Shown here: piece after piece, positions 1-12,811 of the stretch
Layout of the letters: every line of letters begins with the position of its first letter
How positions within the stretch are numbered: the stretch's first letter is position 1
Assembly (NCBI GenBank): GCA_021209875.1
Contig: JAGYVD010000001.1
Coordinates: forward strand, 3,534,001-3,598,000
Reading direction: 5' to 3'
Length of the DNA: 64,000 nt
Origin: Rosellinia necatrix
Lineage: Eukaryota > Ascomycota > Sordariomycetes > Xylariales > Xylariaceae
Translations under genes and position numbers: made by a program
Notes under the pieces: model-generated
Told to the model about the DNA's origin: nothing
Seen by the model: the letters and a program-made list of their open reading frames with translations, nothing else
The model's database searches: none

Positions 1-515
1 CGGTGGGGTTGCTGGCTTATCTTGCAGATATCGAACAGGAGGGTGAGGTACTCGACTGGCTCGTCGCCATCTCCGGCCTTTCTTCCATCTTCACGTGGGC
101 CTCGATCTGTCTAGCGCATATTCGGTTCCGAAGGGCGTGGGCCTGTAAGGGCCATAAAGTCTCCGAGTTGGCCTTCTCGTCGCATGTCGGGGTTTATGGC
201 TCTTGGCTAGGTTTCGTTATTAATATCCTCATCCTGATCGCGCAATTCTGGGTCGGTGCTTGGCCTGTGGGCTATACGACGAAGTCACCGATCGCACTGG
301 CAAAGAGCTTCTTCCTTGTCTACCTCGCGGCCCCTGTCGTCATCCTCTTCTTCGTGGGGCACTACCTTTGGCATAAAACATCGTTCGTACGCGTTGCAGA
401 TATGGACGTGGATACGGGTCGTCGTGACTTCAATCTGCCCATACTCATTGCGCAAGAGAGAGAGGAGAAGAAGAGTTGGCCTACGTGGAAAAAGGTGTAT
501 AAATATATGTGTTAG
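1..515 (+). CDS. Amino-acid permease (yeast AAT/YAT family), C-terminal part
   Basis: The frame is open from the left edge of the window and ends at a TAG at 513-515, so only the last ~170 residues of the gene are present. The segment AISGLSSIFTWASICLAHIR followed by an FRRAW basic stretch is the signature of a late transmembrane helix and loop in fungal plasma-membrane amino-acid/H+ symporters of the GAP1/DIP5 type. Three further hydrophobic segments follow (about residues 60-82, 97-121) before a charged cytoplasmic tail with VRVADMDVDTGRRDF, also typical of the family. Substrate preference cannot be read from this end. No splice site is needed in the visible part. The real start and the substrate-binding first helices lie outside the window. 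Family assignment is secure; the specific transporter is not. Confidence 0.9.
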   Translation, partial: VGLLAYLADIEQEGEVLDWLVAISGLSSIFTWASICLAHIRFRRAWACKGHKVSELAFSSHVGVYGSWLGFVINILILIAQFWVGAWPVGYTTKSPIALAKSFFLVYLAAPVVILFFVGHYLWHKTSFVRVADMDVDTGRRDFNLPILIAQEREEKKSWPTWKKVYKYMC

Positions 516-1354
516 GCTTTTGCGAGAGACCCCAGGACTAGCCTCGTGCGGCTTGTTTTTAGACTATGCCACGTTCCAATACGTTTAACGGCTATTTAAG
601 TTTCTTATCTACGATTTATGTATTTTTTAGTATCAGAAGTTGCACGATGTTATGACGAGAGAAGAAGCAAAGATACTAGGAGAGGTTAGTCAATGAGGCA
701 AAGGAAGGGACACTTCCGAATAGGTGTTTGGAGCATGTTTTTCTTAGTCCATCCTTGGTTGATTGATAGTGTCAATAAAAATTGGACGATAGGCGATCCG
801 TATATCCACCCCAATATTATCAATGTCCTACAGCATTTCAGAGAACCCTACTCATAGTGGCTGCATGAACATCTTGTTGCTTGCTATGTTCGGAGCTAAA
901 CAGTACAATACATAAGAGCCAATTCCTACAGTGTTACCCACCTTGAAAACAGAGGGAAACAAGGCAGCTTACAACTCCTAGAAAAGCTGGATACACCTAG
1001 AAACGAAGCCTGTTGTACAATTCAGTGGCGCGAAAATCTTCCAGTGTGCGCCGTCATCGAACTCGTTCCCTAGTTTCTTTTCCACGCCCCAAGCACGCAA
1101 TTGGCGCAATTCCTACCCTCCCTTCCTCTTTTGTACACATTGTCGGCAAAGGATAGGACTAAATCTTTAGCGGCAGCGGTAACGGGACAAAGATCCAATA
1201 AGGTTGTGCTCTCCCTATACTGATAGGTATGAGGTAATTAACACTACGAATGTCGAAGCCCGTCTTCGTCGCCCGTGGTTAGCGTTGTTTTGGTTAAGAT
1301 GAAAACTGCCAGTGCTCAGCTGCTCCTTCAGCGCATAGAGGCATCAAGGGTCGC
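516..1354. other. Intergenic gap between two convergent 3' ends
   Basis: This holds the 3' flanks of the permease (+) and the NTF2-like gene (-). It is moderately AT-rich and has no open frame of note, no tRNA-like structure and no repeat array. Confidence 0.6.
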
Positions 1355-3177
1355 CTAGAAATCCCAGTTGAAGCCACCGGTCTTGGCAGCAGGAGGCTTT
1401 CTACCAGGAACGGTTTTAGTGGTTTGAGTGTTGTCTTCATCACCGAAGAGCCAATTTCGAGCGGAACCCTTCCCACCACCCATACCGTCGCCCCCAATAG
1501 AGATACCTCGGTCGTCAATCACCTTGGATCCGTTCCTGCCAGCCGCCGACTTATTCTCCTTCTGTATAGGGGATTCATCGTAGGCAGCCCAATTTGGTTC
1601 CATCATCTTGACAGCTTTCTTGCGATCGTCACTTACGGTGGCTTTGGGTGCCAGCTTGTCCGGTGATCCATCGTCAGCAATAGCCCAATGGGTATCAAAA
1701 TCTCGGCCGCGGTCCTTCATATTGGTAATAGTTCCAAGGGGTTGGTGTGCTTCAGTCAACTTGGCCATTTTCCCCTCTTCATCGTACAGATTATTCTGGT
1801 ATAGGCCAAGCCCATTATTATGCGTGGCGCCACGGGGTCGGACAGGGCGGTTGTCTGGCGACGCGTTTCCATCGTCCACAAATTCGAAATGTGCTTCGGC
1901 ATCACGTCGGGGTTTGGCTTGTAGCGGCGCTTCCAAAGTCTCACCGTTTTCCGGTTCCCATTGATGCGTCTCCTGGTGACGAAGTACCTTGCTTGGTTTG
2001 ACCTTGGCAGGAGTGACGAAATCGTCAAAAGACCACTGACTAGTATGCTTCGTCTTTTGCGGAGTTGCATCTGGTTGTGGGGGATCTTGAAGATCAGACC
2101 CATCATCAAACTCGAAATGCTTATACTTTTCGGGGTGGGGCCGGTAAAAGCGGCTCGGGGCTTTGGTATCTTCCAGTGAATCGTCATTCGCTTCCTCAAC
2201 TTCAAACAGACGGCTTGGCTGGAAATTCTTGCCCGCGCCGATTTTAGGAGCGATCGACGGGTCATGATTGGACTCCGAAGAGTCGAGACCATTGGTAGGC
2301 TTATCACCTAAGATTTCGACAAAGTCGCGTTGTCGCGGTCGGTTCCCTCCTCGAGGGGCGATAGCCTTATTAGGAGAATCGGACCGCTGCCGTCCGGCAC
2401 TTGGCGAAGAAGGAGCATCATCGGGCTCGTCACCTAAAATCTCCGTGAAGTCGCGTTGTCGTGGCCGAGGCCCACCCCTAGGGGAGATGACGGACTCTAA
2501 AGCCTCTTCCCGCTCTTCGCGTGACTCAAACAACGAGAGAGAGGCATGAGGATCCCGTAGAGCGTTGGCCGGCTTGCCCTTGGAGCGGTCCGGAATTGTG
2601 TGAGAAGTAGATGGTGTTGCGCCTGTAGCAGACTTGGCGCAGCTTTCGATCATCTTAATCTGATCCTTGCTGTCGCGGATAGGCCAATTCCGGCCGGTCT
2701 TGCCAATAACGTCGAGTTGTTTTAATAGCGCGCCTTGGTCCCAGCTCTGACGAATGTTTAGGATTTTCCCGTCATCACCAAATGTGACTATATGCATCTG
2801 GGAGGCGCAGAGTCAGTGGCCTGGGTAGGGCAAGGACACAGCGATGTTGCAAGGAACGGAGCACTCACGACGGGAATATAGACAGTACGGTCCGTAAGGA
2901 AGTTGTCATCTAGAGCTGGTAGGTAAGAAGCACCGGAGGTGACAAACTCGAGGCCCGTCTCGACCTCGGCGGCGATAGCATTCTGGCCGTGCACGAGAGA
3001 GAGGACATTCTCCTTCTTCTTGTTAATCTGCTTTCGCAAGCTGCTCAGGTGTTGAATGATGTCGGAGGCGCCCCTAAAGGTTGTGGTGGTAGTGATGTAA
3101 TTCAGGGTGGCATCCTCGGACAAGTAGGAAGGATTGGGAGCAGCGAGAAATCGCTGGTACACGGCAGCTAAGGCCAT
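1355..3177 (-). CDS. NTF2-like domain protein with repeated aromatic-acidic motifs
   Basis: Two exons: 3177-2869 and 2797-1355, split by a 71-bp intron (2868-2798, GTGAGT...CAG) and joined in phase 0, giving about 583 residues. The first ~150 residues (MALAAVYQRFLAAPN..., LNYITTTTTFRG, VYIPV|MHIVTFGDDGKI, RQSWDQGALLKQL) look like the fungal NTF2/SnoaL-like fold that I recognise in uncharacterised Pezizomycotina proteins. The rest is low-complexity and probably disordered. It contains two copies of RPRQRDF-[TV]-EILGD (about residues 213-226 and 254-267) and a series of short motifs of the type [HQN][WF]xxxD[DE] (HFEFDDG, QWSFDDF, HFEFVDDG, HWAIADDG, NWLFGDED), ending with FNWDF. The ATG at 3177 is preferred over an upstream in-frame one at 3384 because the conserved text begins there. 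The function is unknown. A scaffold or nucleic-acid-associated role is only inference. Confidence 0.8.
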
Positions 3178-5914
3178 GGCAGAGGCTGAGATAGCGACGC
3201 CAACAAGCGAGTCAAGTAACAATACCAAGAGTCGATTCAAGGGACCCGGCTTCAAAGGACGAGTAGAGTCCAGTCCAGGATGTTGGACGGTTGGGCGATG
3301 GCTGGTAATATTTACAGGCGCAAGAAAAGACTGGACAGTTGCAAGAGAAAAACGGCGAGGTTTTGCTTGCAAGCGCGCAGTCACTACCTAAGTAGGTAGA
3401 TGGGATCTTACTGGGACCTTGCCGGGATCTTGTCACAGTAGGATGGAAGTAGAGGTAGCTGATGGAACGCGTGAGGCGATGGGACTGGCAAGCCGATGTA
3501 AACAAAAGAAGAGGGAGAGGCGCACAATCAAAATAGAGGAGGGCGCGAGACCCAGCAGACAAACGCGGCAACGATGAAGGAGTCGACGGACGGACCGACG
3601 GCAGAGAGAAACTCGACACTAGCTATGGCAAGTCTGTACAATACCTCTTCATATGTAAGTGGTGAGCAGCAGGATCGCCTGCCCCACTACGCTACTGCGT
3701 TGCTTCATGCGCGTCACAGGGGTCTCCACTGGTGCGGTGTGCACTAGGCGAGTAGCGTAACTGCTACTAGGCTACCAGTATACCGTCACTGGCGGTTTCC
3801 CCATGTGGTCCCCCACTGCCTGCCCTGCGATTCGCGAATACTGCAGCAGGTACAGGGCACCGCAGCAGATAATGTAGGTACCTACGTACCTACCTTTAAC
3901 TGGTGTAGCTGTAGGTACGCTCTTGTTGAGATTCACTACCAAACTACCTGCCTTAGGTACCTAGGTAGTAAATAGTGCTCTAAAGAGAAGCTTTCTATTG
4001 AACATTTCTCAACGTGGCATAAGCATGGCATAGACCGGTTAATACCAGGTCCTACATACATACTTACATTTAGCCTCTAATCAAGGTTAGTGTCACTTGC
4101 CTCAACCTAACTACCTGGTAGACAAGTTACAGTACCTGTGCAGGTGTACAATATGCCTATCGTTAACCTACCTGTATGAATATCCCTCTCTGGGGCTACA
4201 TACCTACCTAGGTAGGTTTCGCTGTTACTAGTAGGCTAAGCATGTGGAAAAGTAGGTATAATAACCTTATTCTTGGTTGGTTATCTAAAAACATGCGTTG
4301 TATCTGTACTACGTACCTAAATTCGCTTGCCTAAGGTAAAATACCCATCACACTGATACATACTTGTCTCACAACTGTACTGACCATCAAAAATAAGTGT
4401 CTGTATGGGTCTGTATATGCATGTACTATGTCTTTTCCTGTTTCAGATTCCCTGTAAACCTACCCGCAATAATGAAACGCCCATCTCTTAGCCTGGAGTA
4501 ACCTTCCTTGGTACTGTATGGATAATTCGATAAAAACAACCTAGGTACATAGGCCACCCACTGTAGTGTACAGTGGTCCGTATCTAAGAACAGCATTAAG
4601 AATTACGTAGTTACTGTATTATATAAAGGGGTGGCATCTGGTTTTGATACTTAGGTGTTGTTTTGGTTGGATACTTAATATGCAAGATGAATTATAAAAT
4701 AGTTACGCACATCTAAAGGTACTCAAGTAGATAGGTAGCTTAGGTAGACAGTAACTACCCAAATAGGTAGTAGGGAGAACAATAATCCACCTGTCTACTG
4801 TAGGTAGGTACCTAGGTAAGTACCTAGATAGGCAGGCAACTACCTAGTAGGTAGCTATCTAGTAGATATTTACCTACTAAGAGGGAGGCATGGGACGAAA
4901 CAGTTTTACAAGCATCCATGATTTTTGCCCGCTGTCTGTGGGTGAGCGTCTGCCTGGAAAGTAATATGATGGCATTGTAGATACCTAAGTACATACCCAT
5001 AATAATCAACCCTCTCCACTTAACTACCTAGAAACAAGTATAATAAATTCCCGATGCGTGGAGTGATATTATGTAAGTAATAAGGATATTATTTAATAGA
5101 AGAAGAACTCATGCACTTAAAAGGTGGGTACCTAAGCACATGAGTAACCAGAGCGGCGGCCATACTTGTATATAAATTTAGGTGTTCAAGTCTATGAATG
5201 CATCAACTCAATATGTATGTATATGTAGTTATGCGGAGGTTTCTGCCACAGCCCGAAGCTGCCGAAAGCTCTAATAGGTACATCCCTCCCCTACCTAGCC
5301 CACTAGCTAAGGGAGGTACCGTACAGATATAGGCACGCTACCTGGCAATGTGTCTATAGAGATAACCCCCTAATTGGGTGTAGTGTGAATGCAACCTTCT
5401 GCTGCTTTTTTGTTATCGGTGACGCGGCGAAAGGCTGAAGGGCGCTTGCATAACACGGTAACCTGTCGCAGCTTGTTCCTATAGGCACTAGAGGCTCTTC
5501 TTCTTCTTCTCGATTTCTCGTTCTCTTCCTGTATACAATCCACATTACCGACCGGCCATCTGTTCCTTTTAGCTCTATTCTTCGCCCATTTTGTACTCTG
5601 TTTTAATAGCTGTACCATACCCCTCCATCCCATGTGCCATTGCCAATAAGAGCCACTCCTGGCTGTTGTCGTCATCATTGGCGAGGCAACATCATTGGCA
5701 ACATCATCGAAATCATCGAAATCATCGGCATCATCGACATCATCGACATCAGCGACAGCAGCGACAGCAGCGACAGCATCGACATCATCGTCATCGTTGT
5801 CGTCGACGTTCCCCGCTCTCTGGTGTTCCTGTCTATCCTTTCGCACACGCGCGCGAGCAAATATAATAGTCTTGCTATGGTTACCCTATCTCCGCCACCC
5901 ACGCCCGTAGCACC
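3178..5914. other. Repeat-rich intergenic region between divergent genes
   Basis: This is the shared upstream region of the NTF2-like gene (-) and VPS10 (+). From about 3850 to 5320 it is dense in TACCTA/TAGGTA words, often joined as the palindrome TACCTAGGTA (for example near 3955-3970, 4195-4215 and 4800-4860). No credible gene was found. Confidence 0.6.
5680..5800. repeat. ATC/CATCGA-type trinucleotide array in the VPS10 leader
   Basis: An imperfect tandem of CATCGA, AATCATCGA and AGCGACAGC units ends about 115 bp before the VPS10 start codon. It produces repetitive frames on both strands, which I treat as artefacts. It is probably 5' leader or promoter DNA. Confidence 0.75.
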
Positions 5915-8900
5915 ATGAGACCGTCAGGATCTAGAGGTGCGACCACCTCGTCGTGGTGGTCCGCCCTTCTCTTCCTTGGTGCTTTACTATCGACAGCCTC
6001 GACCGTATACGCAAAGGATGGGCCGTCAATCGTCGTCAAAGAACTTGAGAACCCCCCGAACAACCCCAACTACTTCGCCGGCTCCGATGTAGTCATATTT
6101 CAAGAGGCCAAAAAACCCTACACCATTTGGCGATCCAGCGATGGGGGCACCAAATGGAACAAAGCCAAAGGCATCGACCACGAAAAGAGCGTTGGGCTCA
6201 TTATGCACAAGTACGACCCGGATCGCGCATACGTTCTGACTCTCGGGAACGTGCACTGGAAGACAGCGGACAAGGGAGAAACATGGGAAGAATTCCGCAC
6301 CGACGCCCGCACTAGCGACTTTACCGATACCTTTGGTAACTGGATGACCTTTCACGCTGACGACCCAGACAAGATCTTGTTTACCGGCATGGAATGTGAG
6401 GGCTTTTTTTGCGAAGAACTCACTATGTATACTACGGATGGTTTCAAGGAGAAGGCAAAATTGCTCCGCAGACAAACGCAAGGCTGCTGGTGGGCCAAAT
6501 CATCTCTGGCCTTTACTACGGGTGTATCAGACCTGGACGCTACTCGAATTATGTGTATTGTGAGATCGGGTATGTTCTCGCCGCAGAACGAGAACCGTCT
6601 CTACATGTCCGACGATTACTTCCGGGTGTCCGACGGTGACGATGCACCAAATGAGATAGAGGTTAATTTGAACGGCGACCGGCCGGCCCAGGGCGTTGTC
6701 CGCCTAGTTGAAGTGAAGAAATATTTATTGGCGGCAACGATTTCCCCTAGCAGTGCTGAAATGGCCCTTTTTGTGACGGACGACACCAAGGTCTGGCATC
6801 GAGCTATCTTCCCACAAGACCATCCCCTCATCGAGTCTGCGTACACCGTTTTAGAAAGCACAAACTACAGCATTCAGATCGATGTTCGCGAAAACAAGCG
6901 CACGTCAGCTCCCATGGGGACATTACTGACTAGCAATTCTAACGGTACCTATTTCACGAGGAACATTGAACACACAAACCGCAACCAGCAAACATATGTC
7001 GATTTTGAAAAGGTCACTGGGATTCAGGGTGTTTTCTTGGTCAACCAGGTCGATAATTGGGAGGCGGTTGACAAGGAGGATGCTACGAAGAAAATTCATA
7101 CATTCATCACTTTTGATGACGGCAGAACATTTGAGGCGATAAAGGCGGGCGATGACAACATCCACCTCCACTCTATTACCGAAGCAAACAACGTCGGTCC
7201 AATCTTTTCAAGCCCGGCCCCCGGCCTAGTGATGGGTAACGGCAATCGAGGCAAATCCCTGAAGGATTATTGGGAATCAAGCCTTTATATCTCTGATGAT
7301 GCTGGGAAGACTTGGGCTAAAGGTCCTAAAGGACCCCATAAATACGAATTTGGCGACCAGGGATCCATTCTCCTCGCTATCCAGGACAGCAAAGAAGCGG
7401 ATGTACAAGAGATCAAGTATTCCTTAGATCACGGGAAAAAATGGAATACCGCGAAGTTGCCAGACAATCTTAGTGTTCTCCCTTGGGTTCTAACAACGAC
7501 ACAAGACTCAACCGGCCTCAAATTTTTACTCACTGCCCAGGCAGGGTCAAAGGAATCAGCAAACTACTGTATAGTATCCATCGACTTCGAGGGCCTGCAC
7601 CAAGACAAATGCGAGAAGGGTGATATGGAGGAATGGTATGCACGAAAAGATGACGATGGCACCCCTGGTTGTATCATGGGCCATACTCAGAAGTTCCATC
7701 GACGCAAGAAGGATGCGAAATGCTTCATCAAAGAAGCATTTAAAGAGCCGACGCCCGAGACATCTCTTTGCGAATGCACAAGTACAGATTTTGAATGCGA
7801 TTTCAATTTTGTACGGAATGGAGAAGAATGTGAGCAGAAAGGCCCGGTTCTCTCCCCTAAGGAAGCATGCAAATCGGACGATCCCGAGGAGACATTCATG
7901 GGTTCGTCCGGCTGGCGGCTTATTCCTGGAAACGACTGTAAGCGCACGAAAGGCGCCCAGAAGGATGACAAGAAAGAGTGGAAGTGCTCCGACATGAAAC
8001 CGCGCCCGAGCAATAACAGCGGCGAAATCGCTGTTACTCCCAATACATTTGGGAAGTTTGATATGTTCGAAAAGCATTACCTCGAACGGAGCGAGATCAG
8101 TACGAACGAAGGTGAGACAATTATCGCAAGGCCCGAAAATGTATTTGACGGTACGGGCGATATTTTTATAACGCATGACCACGGCAAAACTTGGGCTACG
8201 CCAAAGGAACTCAAAGGCAAAAATATATACGCCATCACCACTCATGCTTACGTCAAGGACATGGCCTTCTTCTTAACCACTAAACAAGAGGTATACTATA
8301 CAACCGATCGAGGCAAAAGCATTGATTCGTTCAAGGCACCAGATCCACTGGATCAACAATCCAGTGTTTCACCACTCTCCTTCCATCCTGATCGGCCAGA
8401 GTGGCTCATATGGCATGGCAAGAAATGCATAGACGATAATAAATGCTACCTCAGGGCATCTTTTTCGCCCGACCGCGGCGATAATTGGCACACTCTAAAG
8501 CGTTATGTACGTCAGTGTGAGTTCACGGGCTCCAATGCGTATAAATTTCGCAGCAAGTCACAAATTATATGTTCTGCCAGAGCGCGCGAAAGCAATGATC
8601 CCGATAGCAACCCGCTCCAGCTGCTTTACACAGACGAACCTCTGAAGGGCGAGTTCACAGTCGCTCTAGAGCATATCACAAGGTTTGCTACTATGGCCGA
8701 ATTCATTGTAGTAGCCACCGAAAATACAACCGAGGGCACACTGAGTGCTTTGGCCAGTATCGATGGACAGACATATGCCCATGCGCATTTCCCACCAAAC
8801 TTTCAAGTCCCTCATCAAAATCAATTTACTGTTCTCGACAGCTCCACGCGTGCCATTAACCTTTTTGTTGGTACCGGATCCGAGGACCGCCCGTATGGCT

Positions 8901-10531
8901 CAATCCTCAAAAGCAATTCCAATGGCACGTCCTACGTTCTGAGTATTTCTAGTGTCAATGCTGGTGATGGATGGTACGTTGATTTTGAGAAGATGCTCGG
9001 CTTAGAGGGGGTAGCGCTCGTGAACACCGTCGCAAATCAGGACAGTGACTCGGAACCGAAGAACCTCCAAACTAGGATCAGTCATAACGATGGCGCTCAA
9101 TGGTCCTTTCTCCCTCCTCCCCAAAAGGACGTCGAAGGCAAGCCATACTCTTGTTCCAGTCGGCATGGCGATACCATATGCGCCCTTCACCTCCATGGTT
9201 ATACGGAGCGGGTAGACCGTAGGAAAACATACTCTTCCGAGTCCGCTATCGGGCTTATGTTCGGCCTCGGGAATGTGGGGCCTATCCTCGGAGAGGCGGA
9301 AGATGCCGATACTTTTATGACACAGGATGCTGGCTTGAGTTGGAAAGAGGTTAAGAAGGGCAGATGGACATGGTCATACGGTGATCAAGGCTCTATTGTC
9401 GTTCTCGCCCAGAAGAACACAAAAACAAAATTGGTTTCCTATTCACTCGACAGGGGTGAAACATGGCAAGACAAGGAATTCTCTGATTCTGATGTAATCA
9501 TCACTGACATCACTACTCTACGATCTGGATCTTCTCGTAACTTCCTCCTTTGGGGGCAACGGGGCAAAGAGCTGATAACATTCAACCTTGACTTCTCTGG
9601 TCTGACAGATAAACCGTGCGTACACGACGAAAAAGACGCAGATAGATCTGACTACGAGCTTTGGTCTCCAGCACACCCGTTACAACCCAATGGCTGCCTG
9701 TTTGGTCACAAGAATTGGTATCTACGCAAGAAGAAGGACAGGGCATGCTACAACGACAGACAGCTTCAGCAGGTGCATAATGTCGAGACCTGCGAGTGCA
9801 CTCGGCAGGATTATGAATGGTAAGTTCACCGAAAACCCAGTCCCCCCAAATGATATCGTGGATACTAACATTCGCCTCGAAGTGACTATAACTATGAGCT
9901 AGACGCCCATAATTATTGCGCTCTCGTTGATGGTCTTCGGCCCAAGGATCCCGAACAAGCTTGTCGTGACGACCCGGAAAAGATCGAGTACTATGAGCTC
10001 ACCGGCCTCCGTCGCATTCCTTTAACGACTTGCAAGGGCGGCACTTTTGATCCGGAGAACATCTTCAAACCCTACCCTTGTCCCGGCCACGAAGAAGAAT
10101 TTAAACAGAAGCATGGAGTATCCGGTGTTGCCATTTTCTTCGCTGTGGTTGTTCCTGTTGCCTTTGCGGCGCTCGTGGGCTGGTGGGTTCACAGTAACTG
10201 GCAAAACAAATTCGGCCAAATTCGTTTGGGCGAGCAGAGTGGTCTCAATAATGACTCACCTTGGATCAAATACCCCATTGTAGTCATTTCAGCCACCGTA
10301 GCCATTATTGGTGCTCTACCTTTATTAGCTTCCAGTGTCTGGCGGACCGTAAGTACTACACTCACGAGGCTGAGTGGTAGGGGAGATCGTGGCCGGTATA
10401 GTTGGTTACGGCCGAGCGGCCCACGTCGATTCACTACGAGAGACAGCTTCGCCCGTGGAAGGGGTGACTACGCAATCGTCGACGAGGATGAGGGAGAGCT
10501 TCTTGGTGATGATAGCGATGATGAAGTCTGA
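5915..10531 (+). CDS. VPS10: VPS10 vacuolar protein sorting/targeting receptor (sortilin family)
   Basis: Exons 5915-9819 and 9883-10531, separated by a 63-bp intron (GTAAGT, branch-like ACTAAC, AAG acceptor), encode about 1517 residues, the usual size for filamentous fungi. An N-terminal signal peptide (about residues 15-34) precedes two sortilin/Vps10 domains. These carry many Asp-box repeats (SSDGGTKW, SDDAGKTW, THDHGKTW, SPDRGDNW, TQDAGLSW, SLDRGETW). Each domain ends in a cysteine-rich 10CC module, seen as GCIMGH...CFIKEAF...CECT and GCLFGH...CYNDRQ...CECT. A transmembrane helix lies at about residues 1381-1402 and a second hydrophobic stretch at 1432-1455. The tail has a YAIV (YxxΦ) motif and DEGELL (acidic dileucine type). 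The receptor carries soluble hydrolases such as carboxypeptidase Y from the late Golgi to the prevacuolar compartment and is recycled by retromer. Confidence 0.97.
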
Positions 10532-11532
10532 GGCGACAGTTAATAGGCGAGCCCAGTTGATGTGTCTGTACTAGAGTTTGCATGCCATCTCAGCCCTTAT
10601 GCATTAAGAATAAGCTGATACCATGCAAACATGAGCAGCAGGCCAGCCCATTGCTCTGTTGCCAAGGGCAGCGATAACTGGGCGCTTATGATGCACGGCT
10701 GAGGAAAGACACTTACTTGTGGGGTATTCTAGCATTGGCGTCAATTGGGGATATTTGGGACAGCTTCTTCTGGCTAGACGTATATTGAACAACATTAATC
10801 ACATCTGGTTCGGCCCGTTGCCGTGTAGGCAACGTCTTTTCTGTGTCTTTCATTACTGCGGCCGTGGCCCCTCACCTCAAAACCAATATTCCTTCTGATG
10901 CCTGGCCAATGATCTGCCTCCAAAATAGGACAAGTGAAAGCAGATGAAAGCATAACCCTGAGTCCAAGAGGGAAAGAATACCAAAAGCTCGAGCCCCCAA
11001 CAATTCCATCCTTACCAATTCCTTGGCATTTCCTCACTCCAGCACACGGCAAGTGGCCCACTTTCTATATATATAAAACTCCCTATTTCTAGCCAATATT
11101 AGACATATCTCTATGTTGAAATCACATCACAGCAATGAATAAAGTTATAGAAATCATAATAAAAACAAAAATAATAAGCAGTGGGGGAAACAAGGAGAGA
11201 AATAAGACACGGTTAGAGGAGCCATGAGCAATTTTGAGACTCTATCGCAAACAGAGCTGTTTGTCGCCCCTTTTACTTATTTTTTTCCCGCAAGGGGGTG
11301 GGGTAAGAAGGGATCTCGGTGACGGCTAAGTCGCGAACTCCCGCGCCGTACCGCACCAAAGCCCCCAACCGCCACCCCGAGAAGGGACTGGGGGAAGTGA
11401 GATGGAGGTGGCTTTTTGGAGTCCCGTCTCACAACCGGGCATGAGGCGGCCAAAGGGTAAGGAGATATGCCAGACTAACCGGTCCCAAAAGAAACAGAGA
11501 AATACCCCTCGGAGGTCCCGCCCCGTTGGCAC

Positions 11533-11574
<42 letters not shown>

Positions 11575-12811
11575 GGACGCAGGAGGCGGGTGGGGGCGAG
11601 TAGGCGACCTGGCTGTAATCACGTACATTATGAAAAAGCACAAGCAGACAAGGCGGCAGGAGAAGCCAGAGGTAAAACTGCGGCGGTGGCTTGCCGTTTT
11701 GACACCTGTGCGGGCATCTTCACCTGATACCACCAAGGCGGGAAAGCCCCGAGCGCTGCAGAGTCGCATTATGTAAGGTGCGTGCGCACCGTCCAAGTGC
11801 ACACTCTATGCTACCCACCCCCAAAGCCAAAGCCTAGGCCCGTACATAGGTGCATATTCGCCGAGATGTTCGTTCAACCCCCCCGCAACACTTCGCTCTC
11901 TTTGATCTATCTGATCCCCTAGCTTCAGGGCCCTCGCCGGAAACAACAGCACCGAGAGGAGGCGTTTCATTTCCACCACCACGTGGACCGTAGCCCTCTA
12001 TTTTCCCGTGCAATGACTTTCAAGTTTCGTAGTTAGGGGAAGGCCTGCAGGTGAGGCTGATCGACCCCAACTTGTGTGTATGTAATCACCTCCCTTTTGG
12101 GGATCTTAGGTCCGGGCCGCGCAACTACATCAGCGCTTGGGGCCAGTCTCGTAGATGTCGACATTGATCCTAAGAGCCCTCTTGAAGGAATGGTTAGTAA
12201 AGGATACAGGGATGCACATTAATGCCGAACACACAACGGGCAAGCCTCAATAAAACAAAATAAAATCAAAATCAAAAAATGAGTTGAGTGATGGTATAAA
12301 CATTTCGACACGAGTGTGATTTTTAGTCCATGAGTAATTCCTCCGGATACAGCTAGGCAAATGCATCAATCGTGCCATACAGATGATGAGGTATACCCAT
12401 CACGATGGCCTAGACAAAACTAAAACGACCACCGCAGAGTAGAAATTGTTAACACATATCAGAGCCACTCAAAAATGTCTCCGGCTAGCTCCTAACTCCA
12501 TACCATGATCAAAGATTGCTCAAAATCCCGAAATGCTGTGTGGAACGGTTTCTGTCCCATCTCTTCCGTTCGTGCGTGAATAACATACTTAAAAGAGCGA
12601 TACAAAAAGAGGAAGCAAGACATGTTGGTCATGTTGCTCCTTGGGTATAATACAGAAAACAGATGAGCAATCGCTCTATAACGAATGGGGGCGGAAACAA
12701 AACATGCTCTAAGGACGTTGAAGAGTGATTTAACCCAAATAAATTCATCTATCGTTCAAATCCCTTGGTCTATCGTGTGATGAGAAATCCGCATCGATAT
12801 AGGTAGTTCAG
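10532..12811. other. Intergenic region between convergent genes
   Basis: This separates the 3' end of VPS10 from the 3' end of the gene at 12812-14056. Its only structured element is the CA microsatellite at 11539-11568. Open frames around 11330-11800 depend on that repeat and look non-coding. Confidence 0.55.
11539..11568. repeat. (CA)n microsatellite
   Basis: About 15 uninterrupted CA dinucleotides, flanked by CG-rich sequence. Confidence 0.95.

Noticed and set aside
5370..5910. Frames rich in Asp, His, Ile or Ser around the triplet repeat
   Set aside because: Every frame of the repeat is open; composition is purely repeat-driven.
7556..8245. 229-codon frame on the minus strand inside VPS10
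   Set aside because: Antisense shadow of a strongly conserved coding exon; no family resemblance.
11326..11802. 124-158-codon frames through the CA microsatellite
   Set aside because: Low-complexity His-Thr or Cys-Val stretches and no recognisable flanking domain.
12740..12760. B-box-like GTTCAAATCCC suggesting a tRNA
   Set aside because: No matching A box or acceptor stem upstream.
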